A DNA stretch of 64,000 nt from Tetrapyrgos nigripes (Eukaryota > Basidiomycota > Agaricomycetes > Agaricales > Campanellaceae): contig JAACJM010000006.1 in the NCBI GenBank assembly GCA_013368315.1, positions 1,116,001 through 1,180,000 on the forward strand, read 5' to 3'. The notes beneath the pieces were generated by a model. The model saw only the letters and a program-made list of their open reading frames with translations, had not been told where the DNA came from and searched no databases. Every line of letters begins with the position of its first letter. Positions within the stretch are counted from its first letter, which is position 1. Below are positions 57,117 to 64,000 of the stretch, piece after piece. A program made the position numbers and the translations under genes.

Positions 57117-58592
57117 TCAAACCACATCCCAAGACTTACCCCGAGAACAGCTAGTTCCACCTTTGCCGCCATCAGATTCCATTGATAATCCATCCCCATC
57201 CAGCTCTCGTTCATCTGCTACTCTCTTCGACTCGCCCATTTCTGCTTCCCACACGGATTTTTCTTCAGCCGTGTCAGCTGGCACAGCTTTAAAATCATCA
57301 GAATGAGAACATTGGATGCTTCGAGAACTTACTTTTGACAATTTCTTCAGCTGATGCATAAAATTGTGGAGATATAATAGCTACACCACGACACAGAGTG
57401 TTGGGATCTCTGCCGGCACGACCTCTTCCTTGGTCAAAATTCTTCCGATCCTGGGGAAAACTCCAATGTATGCTATCGAGTATATTCTTTCGGTTTACGC
57501 CCACTAGGAAACCAGCGGTTGCAATAACGACTTGAAGATAAGGGTCTGAATCAACGAGGTCAAATGTCTCGTTGTTATAGTAATCAGGGCAAAGGGAATG
57601 AAACATTCGCATGCGGCGTAACTTGTTGTATTCTTCCGGAATGAAGTTCCAAAGAAAAGTGTAAATGGCATAAGCTTCAGGGATTGTCTTGACGTGAATG
57701 ATAGTCTTTCGACCGGACCGGAGATAATCATCGAGAAGACAGGTGTATTTGGAGAGACCGGGAAGTTTCTGATACGTCTGGATACGGACATGCATGTTTA
57801 TGCGCTCATTGGAACGTCGGATAAGGTGGTAGTTATCCCCGAGAAATCCAAGGGCATCACAGATGGCAGTTGTTTCGGGTCCAACAGGAGAAGTAGCTGT
57901 GAGAGCTACAATAGGAACGTTGGCTGGGAGACATCCCTGGGCAAAATTTCCGATAAGTTGGAAGTGAGGGCGGAAGCCTGAGGAGCCCCAAGAATTGACA
58001 AGATGTACTTTGTCCACGGCAAAGAGAATGAGATTGGATTTGAAAATGTCATTCTCAATAATAGACCTCCATTCGGGTGACGCAAGATGCTCCGGGTCTA
58101 CACAGATCACATTCCAGGTGTTGCATTCAGAGATAAGCTTCTCTAGGTTGACTTTTTTCACGGTCCGATATTCGGTGATGTTGCTATGACAGTACGAAAA
58201 GGCGGGGATCCCAAACGTGTCCAGTTCGCGAATCTAGATATAGATACACTCAGAAGACATCAATATGACTCAAAAACCCATACAATACTAGTGGCGAGGA
58301 CCTTCGTTGGGGTTATCACAAGTACAATGGGATTTGAAACAAACCGGAATGTCGGGTATGTGTCAGGGTTTTTTGCAATTTCCAAGTGAGCAAGAATCGG
58401 AACAGTGTACAGTGCAGACTTCCCATCACCCGTAGCGGCAATCGCGAAGAGATTTCGTCGGGAAAGAATGGTAGAGATGGACTCAAGTTGCCAATCACGA
58501 AGGCCATTACGCCATGAGGGAATACACTCGGAGACCACATGTTTGATGGCTTCCAAGCCTTGCTGACTTGTCCAGTTGTCGTTCCGAGGCAT
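57117..58592 (-). CDS. RecQ-like DEAD/DEAH superfamily 2 helicase with degenerate DEAH box
   Basis: Minus strand. Exon 1 from MPRNDNWTSQQGLEAIKHVV contains the Q-like LRDWQLES, Walker A ATGDGKSALY and motif Ia VLVITPTKVLA. After an intron: RELDTFGIPAFSYCHSNITE, NVICVDPEHLASPEW, then motif II reads VDKVHLVNSWGSSGFRPHF instead of D-E-A/C-H. Motif III is VALTATSP, motif IV HVKTIPEAYAIY, motif V IATAGFLVGV and motif VI DQGRGRAGRD. A final intron (GTAAGT after IVK) leads to a short exon ending GKSWDVV at 57117. Loss of the DEAH Glu would be expected to weaken ATP hydrolysis. This family of small RecQ-like proteins is often expanded in mushroom genomes. The first Met is also the first in frame. Confidence 0.8.
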
Positions 58593-58720
58593 TTGTGAGG
58601 TAAGTAGTGACGAAAAGACGCGAAGAGAGTAGAGGAGGAGGCGTTACGTCTCGACCACTGACCGCGCGAGGGTGGCAGTACTCACTTAATTACCTAATAA
58701 CTTTTCGTGGGCGCCTCGCC

Positions 58721-59761
58721 CTATAACTTAACCACAAGACTATTCCAATCCGGGTAGGCCTTCTTAAATGAAGCCGCCGCTTTCATTATTACCGACATTT
58801 CCTCTTCGTTAGGAGAAGAGAGATTCGTAGCTGATGTGTGTACCACCCCAGGGGCGATGTCGAGGAATGTGAAGCCTTCGTCTTTCAAAGCAACCGTATC
58901 GTCGAAGTTAATGTCGTGGATCATGTGAGTTATGATATTTTAGTTTCAAGTTAACGACTCGACACTCACCAGCATACTTCACATTAGTCATCTCCAATGC
59001 ACTCTTCGTAACACAATAAGGCGTGAACGTCGGAATTTCACCCTTTAGACTAAGTTGCACATCAGCCAAACCTGAGTTGATTGTGAAAACCTTCTTGAGC
59101 GAGCCTTTTCTCAGCAAGGGGATGAACGCGTTCGTCGTGACTATGGGCCCTAAAACATTCGTCTGGAATGCCTGGGTGAAATTTGAGATAAGGAGGTCTG
59201 TTGATGGGCTGTGATAGTGGAAGGCTCGTTTAATAAGAAAAGGCAGTGACAGGAAGAGGAAAACTCACTAGCTGATGAGGGTATGTCCTTGAGTCGTGCT
59301 ATCAGCGTAAACGGCATTATTGATGAGCACATCGACATATCCTCCCGGAATCCGTTTGGCGGTTTCCTTCGCTGCAACCTACAGAGGTTACACAGAACGA
59401 TGTCAGTGCACTGATAGTAGGAAACTGGATCTGAAAAAGTCAGAATAATCATTCGAATACTCACCTCGATAGAAACAGCATCGGCTACATCACCCTTCAC
59501 AATGAACAACTTCTTGTCGTTTTTCCCATCCTTGGCGAGCTTGTGAAGCCATTCTGCCTTGTCTGGATTTCTCGCAATGGCGACGACGATTTCGCCTCGA
59601 GCGAGGAGGGAGGTGACGAATTGGAGCTAAGTAGGCGAGTAGGCGAAATATGAAAAAGAGCGATTAACGTCAATCGAAGAAAACGCTATAGCGGGCGTAG
59701 GACTTACACCAATTCCACGAGAAGCACCTGCTACGACGTAGACATGAGACTGACATGACAT
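58721..59761 (-). CDS. Short-chain dehydrogenase/reductase (SDR)
   Basis: Five or six short exons on the minus strand. MSCQSHVYVVAGASRGIG carries the NAD(P)-binding G-x3-G-x-G, followed by FVTSLLARGEIVVAIARNPD, LFIVKGDVAD, DVLINNAVY (N-N-A-x motif), NVLGPIVTTNAFIPLL, a catalytic Ser in FTINSGLADV and YCVTKSALEM (Y-x3-K). The C-terminus FLDIAPGVVHTSATN has the usual P-G motif and ends at TAG 58721-58723. Length is near 245-250 residues, typical for classical SDRs. Substrate unknown. It is transcribed toward the helicase gene on the same strand, 128 bp from that gene's start. Confidence 0.85.
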
Positions 59762-60260
59762 GGCTTTGTAATGGAAGGAGTCAGAAGTTGAAGAGAAGAG
59801 TTGATGTCGATCAAAATATGAAAGAACAGGAGCACTGTGGTAGTAAGTTTATTATCCAGCCCGAAAAAACGACAACTTTTATATATGTACTCACCTTCTG
59901 AACCAGAGTAACTTTGTCTTGGTTGAATACTAAATTCCGAAAAGTCGGGGAAGGGATTGCAATTTGCTGATTCAGATAGATAGATAGATAGAAATACACG
60001 GCACGGTCCTCTACGAACATGCCGGGTGTAGACGTGGTATAGCCCGCCACGGCCTACGTCTACTCTAAGCCCTTACCAATGAAATCGAGCACGTCAACAT
60101 CGTGACGGTAGTCCCATGGCAGGTGATTAGATCAGGAGCTTGCACAGCTAAATCAGAATCGTCGAATCGTGTTTGATGATGCACTGAAAATTGAGATGGA
60201 AGGAGAACAAGTGTACGATTGTCCGGCATAGAACCTGGATTACTTAAATGGCTCAAACCA
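59762..60260. other. Upstream region of the SDR gene with a GATA microsatellite
   Basis: A run of TAGA units at 59970-59992; otherwise no gene seen. Confidence 0.5.
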
Positions 60261-60269
60261 CACTAGAAA

Positions 60270-60740
60270 TGAGAGACTTTGATGAAATATGAGAGTGAGC
60301 TGAGAGTGATTCTGAGTGAAGTTATGATTTTGAGTGCAGATTGCGAGGACTTAGGAGATTGTTTTGATAGAATACGGGGTTGAGGTGAGCTGAGAGTGAA
60401 GTGGAGAAAGATATTATTCTGAGTGCAGAATGCAAGGTATTTATTAGGAGAGGGTTTTAATACTGAGTACAGGGTTGGGGTGAAAGCGGGGTAGATTAAA
60501 GATATTGACATTGAATGTGGATTCAAGTTGCAAGGCTGGAGAGAAGGGAATGCTTGTAATGGGAAGTGGAATTTGTGATGATGCTGCAAGTGAGGTAGAG
60601 CAAAGATATTGATTCTGAGTATAGATTGTGAAGGATGAAAAGAAGGTAGAGTTAGGGTAATGCAAAGGACAGTGATAGTGGGATGGCAGATTATGATAAC
60701 TTGATGAAGAGAAGAAATTGATTTTGAGTAGATTGACTTC
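60270..60740. repeat. Degenerate minisatellite of roughly 90-100-bp units
   Basis: Units begin with TGAGCTGAGAGTGA (60297, 60385) and share TATTGATTCTGAGT/TATTATTCTGAGTGCAG and TTGCAAGG/TGCAAGG, with GGGGTTGAGG or GGGTTGGGG at unit ends. The plus strand is strongly purine-rich and the units decay rightward. The long minus-strand open frames here (60263-60902) are products of this composition. Confidence 0.6.
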
Positions 60741-62302
60741 ATAGCAAGAGTCAAGGCAGAATGGATTTGATGATATTAGATTTATGGTGTAAGATGGAGT
60801 GAGGGCCAATAACATTGGATCAGTGATGTGAAGCAGAGTTTTGTGACTTGGGATGGAGGATATAAAGCATTGGTGGTGTTTACAACTGAAATGCAATGGC
60901 ACAGTGGATACGGTCTCTCAATAGGATGTACAGAAGGCAGCGCATAGCAAGGGTGATTCGACAATATTGAAGTGGCAGAATTGCAAGCTCCGTGAACAGA
61001 GGTGCCAGAAATGGGCCTCTGTGGCAGATTGTGGATGGAGACGAGCGGGAATGTAGCGCTGCGTCAAACAAAGAATGATCCCACCATAGGTGTATAGATC
61101 TGTATGTTTTTCAAGGCTCTTCTGATATATGAAGAGAACAGTTCTTAGCAGGTCATCTGCATGCTATGTGCAGTAGCATGGATAGTGATCTTTTCCAAGG
61201 AGAGGAAGGTATAGCAGAAGTGGACTAAGAAGCTCAATGCCCAGTGCTCAGGGATATGACTGAGTATTTGGACAGAGATCTCATCCTGAACCTGTCAGAA
61301 TGCACAGCCAGGTGGGTAAGGATGGTTGTTGTTTAATCAAACATTAATAGAAGTGACTAGATTGCAAGTTTGAAAGGATTGCAAAATACATGCAGGGCAT
61401 ACAGGGCTGGCATGGACTGGTGGAGGTTGTTGGGTTTCGGGAGTGATGATATCGCAAAAGATGGTTACAGGATTTGAAGTTCATGTTGAAATAACCCCCT
61501 AATTACTTTGTCGGTGCATTCACCAAGATTTCATGTGTGAAATGATTAGGAGGATGTACAAGTGCGTGAGCAACAGGAGAAGGGTGAGAGTTAATATAGG
61601 CAGGGTTCCAGCTGGCAGTGACAGGTAGGCAGAGATTTGGTAGCTATATGTGTGGTATAAATGGGTGCATGTTGGGGATACCACGCAGCTGTAAAAGAGA
61701 GCGTGCACGAGCCTACAAAGAGGGCTGAGAAACGGCATATGCAAAAGATGTCAAGGCATGGTTAGTTTTGTAAATGGCAATGAGTAAGACTGAGTGCCAT
61801 TGGATTGAGGTCAAACATTAGGTAGCAGTAGAAGTAGAGCTGGAGACGTCGAACAGGGTGTGTGTTACCCCCAGCATATTGAGCAGAGTACACAATTACA
61901 GAGTAGAAGCTAATGTATTATTGATGCTCCTGATGTAAGAGAAATAAGGTATACATTCTGATGTTAAAGTGTGTGAGGTATGGGCAGAAGGTGTACAAGA
62001 TTATAGAGTGAGAGAGCTAGAGAGTATGTAAAGCAAGAGCTAGAGGGTAAAGAAGTCGTCCTTCGGTGGAGACATCGTCATGCCCATCATGGGGTCACCA
62101 AAGGGGCAGAGGCTGAGGGATCGAGAGTCCCACGAGAACTGCGCTTTGTAGAGGGCGAGCAGGGGCTTGCTTATTGAGGTGGGGCTGAAGGATCGAGAGT
62201 GCTGCGAGAACTGCTTTGTGGAGGAGGGCGAGTAGGGGCTTGCTTATTGAAGGACAGTGTGGTCTGTTTCATAATAGGCTTCTTCATGGAGGAGGTAGAG
62301 AC
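60741..62302. other. Repeat-rich non-coding region
   Basis: No supportable gene. A two-unit tandem duplication of about 75 bp lies at 62107-62261, sharing GATCGAGAGT, CGAGAACTG, GAGGGCGAG and GGGGCTTGCTTATTGA. Composition is similar to LTR-type sequence. Confidence 0.45.
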
Positions 62303-63142
62303 TGTTGGGAATAGAGGCGCTAGAGCCTAAATGAGCGAGTAGTAGGGATATGGCACGGTTCTAGGGATGCGTGCAAGCATTAAAGCTTAGAGGTGTTAGA
62401 GCCTAGTGGGAGGACGATGTTCATCTGTGTGTTCTTTTTATTTCATTTATTTTTCAAGCATTAGAGCTTGGAGGCGTTAGAGCCTAGTTTTTTTTTGGTT
62501 ATGGAGTGTGTGTGGAATGTGTGTGTATTGGATGAGAGAAGTGTATGTAGGGTGTGTAGGGTGTGTAGGAGGGTGTGCAGGTAGCAAGAAACGACTTACG
62601 TGCAGCAGGGAATGCAGACGAGGTGTTGAGACTGCCTGTAGCAAGAATCCAAGCGTCGTGATTGGATGGAAGTCATGTTCTTGTGGCTGTGTAATGTGGG
62701 AGGAGCAGCAAAAAGCGACTGCTTGACATCCTCGACAGTGTAGACTCGAAAGGAGTGCTTTTCCTGCTATAAGACTTGATAGAAAGCCTTGAGGAGACCA
62801 AAAGAGTGTATATGCGAAGTTTCAGAGAGAACGGACGGCAGGAGGAGGCTGGATTCGTTTTTTTGGAATGGATGATGATGGTCGAGATTGAGCTCAGTTT
62901 TTGGGAAGGTTGACTCACTGAGATCGAGGTACTCAGCAAGCGCTAGCCTTAGTAATAGTATCCAGATTACATATAGTGATGTGCAGACTGGCTTGGGCTG
63001 GGCTTTGTAAGAATCCAAGACTAGGATAATGTTGTCGCTCAAAAAGTCGCAATCAAAGTGTTGGATTAGTCTGAAGTTAAGTTTGTATGATAGAAAGTGA
63101 ACTACTGACCTACATTAAGCATTTACTGAGCCAAACCCAACA
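62303..63142 (+). mobile_element. Possible LTR of a retrotransposon
   Basis: The segment starts TGTTGGG and ends CCCAACA, a 7-bp terminal inversion typical of LTR ends, and TGGTGCCAAC (63148-63157) shortly after the end could be a tRNA primer-binding site. Internal short repeats GCATTA(A/G)AGCTT(A/G)GAGG(T/C)GTTAGAGCC lie near 62375 and 62458. A TGTTGGG at 61428 is an alternative start (1.7 kb). Without a second LTR in view this remains tentative. Confidence 0.35.
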
Positions 63143-63541
63143 TCATTGGTGCCAACAAGTAGTGGATAACAGCTGGGGATGACCCAGGAAGATGGTTAGA
63201 TGCAAGTTAGATGTTGAGCAACTGTAAATTGTGTGAGAACTTGGTGAGAATGCCTGCAAAAAAGAAATTTCATTGTGTTTTAAAAAGGGTTTTACAAAAA
63301 TCTAATCATTCCTGCTACGTAAGTAGTGGGTTTTTACAGTTTGCTGGCCGATCAGTGATCGGGGACAAACTTACCTGGTTGGAGCCGTTGGCGTTTCGGA
63401 CCGCTCTTTTACTGGTGTGCTGCTGGCTTCGCTCAATTGTTCCCGTTGTCCTGTCCACTCACCACCTGCTACCGGTACCCTCCATCATCGTGCCCCTCGC
63501 ATACCCCCCCTCACTTGCCAACCGTTCTCAACGTTCTCACC
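63143..63541. other. Leader-like region after the putative LTR
   Basis: Contains the possible primer-binding site, an ATG-started short stretch (MPAKKKFHCVLKRVLQKSNH at 63250) and an imperfect palindrome around CCGATCAGTGATCGG (63349-63363). No gene can be supported. Confidence 0.35.
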
Positions 63542-64000
63542 ATGGTTTTGCCCTCTGTTTTCCTCGACAGTGTTCTTCTGTTGGGATTCTCATGCGACTT
63601 CCAGCTGACAACCTCTCTCCTTTCCGTGCCTTACGCTAAAGGCCATGGCTTGCCGTTTCTGGAGTACTCTTCTGGGATTGTCCGGTCTCTGCCTCTGACC
63701 ATCACCTCTGACCTGATTCCTTTGACCACATCTATCGACTTCATCCTCTCTGATTATTGTCCTCATGGTGTGTCCGTTGTGTTAGGGCAGGACGTTCAAA
63801 ACGCTTGCACACGAGCATGTTTACCTGAGCTCCCCCCTCTGCTCATGGCTGCAACTGCCAGTAGTAACCTCAATGAGACGAGAAGTTCTTCTTCTGCAAT
63901 TTCTGGTCTTCCTTCGTTGCTACCTGAACGCTATTCGTTTCCTCCTGGTATGCCTCTTGTTCTCACCAAATTATTCCGTATTCCAACCACCTTCATTTAC
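63542..64000 (+). CDS. Hypothetical ORF running off the window end (partial)
   Basis: Open from ATG 63542 to the last base (153 codons; also open upstream to at least 63400 in the same frame). It reads MVLPSVFLDSVLLLGFSCDF, then VPYAKGHGLPFLEYSSGIVR, IDFILSDYCPHGVSVVLGQD and LPELPPLLMAATASSNLNET. The pattern of a hydrophobic stretch followed by V-x-L-G-x-D is vaguely like retroelement-associated ORFs, but I do not recognise it. It could belong to the putative LTR element or be a host gene. Confidence 0.35.
   Translation, partial: MVLPSVFLDSVLLLGFSCDFQLTTSLLSVPYAKGHGLPFLEYSSGIVRSLPLTITSDLIPLTTSIDFILSDYCPHGVSVVLGQDVQNACTRACLPELPPLLMAATASSNLNETRSSSSAISGLPSLLPERYSFPPGMPLVLTKLFRIPTTFIY

Noticed and set aside
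57097..57306. Plus-strand 69-residue Ser/Pro-rich ORF
   Set aside because: Exactly antisense to the last helicase exon, whose splice phase is consistent.
60263..60902. Long minus-strand ORFs (163 and 152 residues)
   Set aside because: Overlapping frames across a purine-rich repeat; no domain, no splice logic.
1..64000. tRNA, rRNA and CRISPR features
   Set aside because: None recognisable by eye; CRISPR is not expected in a eukaryotic genome, and short periodic repeats here are microsatellites or diverged duplications.

Overview
This window is fungal nuclear DNA, most likely from an Agaricomycete (mushroom-forming basidiomycete). The evidence is short GT-AG introns of about 50-65 nt in nearly every gene, protein families typical of that class (DUF6534-type membrane protein, BTB array, alpha-kinase, RecQ-like helicase, questin-oxidase-like enzyme, Zn2Cys6 regulator), and hAT, LINE and MITE insertions. 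All intron positions were read by eye from splice sites and frame continuity; no similarity search was run.

Layout. 1-3.0 kb: minus-strand arm of an inverted segmental duplication, holding a questin-oxidase-like gene and the broken 5' end of a P450. 3.8-10.1 kb: two tandem, apparently intact calpain-like cysteine protease genes with matching exon structures, including a 13-nt microexon. 10.2-13.5 kb: Zn2Cys6 transcription factor with an apparent 6-nt microexon inside the zinc cluster. 13.9-14.7 kb: secreted protein with a hyperacidic tail. 15.3-18.4 kb: one intact BTB-like gene and two decayed copies. 18.7-20.0 kb: TMEM170-like membrane protein. 22.4-25.7 kb: a very large Ser/Thr/Pro-rich protein. 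26.5-28.5 kb: broken 2OG-Fe(II) oxygenase. 28.6-34.3 kb: plus-strand arm of the inverted duplication, with an intact questin-oxidase-like gene and a complete P450, separated by a hAT-type MITE.

34.3-51.1 kb is a transposon graveyard: a 5'-truncated LINE with poly-A and target-site duplication (TSD), a TA-flanked MITE with long inverted repeats, then a 12.5-kb hAT-bounded block (38580-51075, 13-bp terminal inverted repeats (TIRs), perfect 8-bp TSD). Nested in it is a 7.1-kb element (38865-45961) with 32-bp perfect TIRs. It carries two divergently transcribed genes: an alpha-kinase that reads largely intact and a decayed integrase-core DDE protein. I regard this kinase-carrying element as the most novel object here. 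The hAT's own transposase (47.1-51.0 kb) has several in-frame TGA stops.

51.3-55.1 kb: F-box pseudogene and a multi-pass DUF6534-like protein. 55.4-55.9 kb: second 2OG-oxygenase-like remnant. 57.1-59.8 kb (minus strand): a RecQ-like helicase with a degenerate DEAH box, then a short-chain dehydrogenase. 59.8-64.0 kb: repeat-rich DNA with a possible LTR and an ORF leaving the window.

Functionally, the questin-oxidase-like enzyme and the P450 lie side by side in both arms of the duplication, consistent with a small oxidative (possibly polyketide-related) module that was copied in inverted orientation. Only the right-hand P450 stayed intact.
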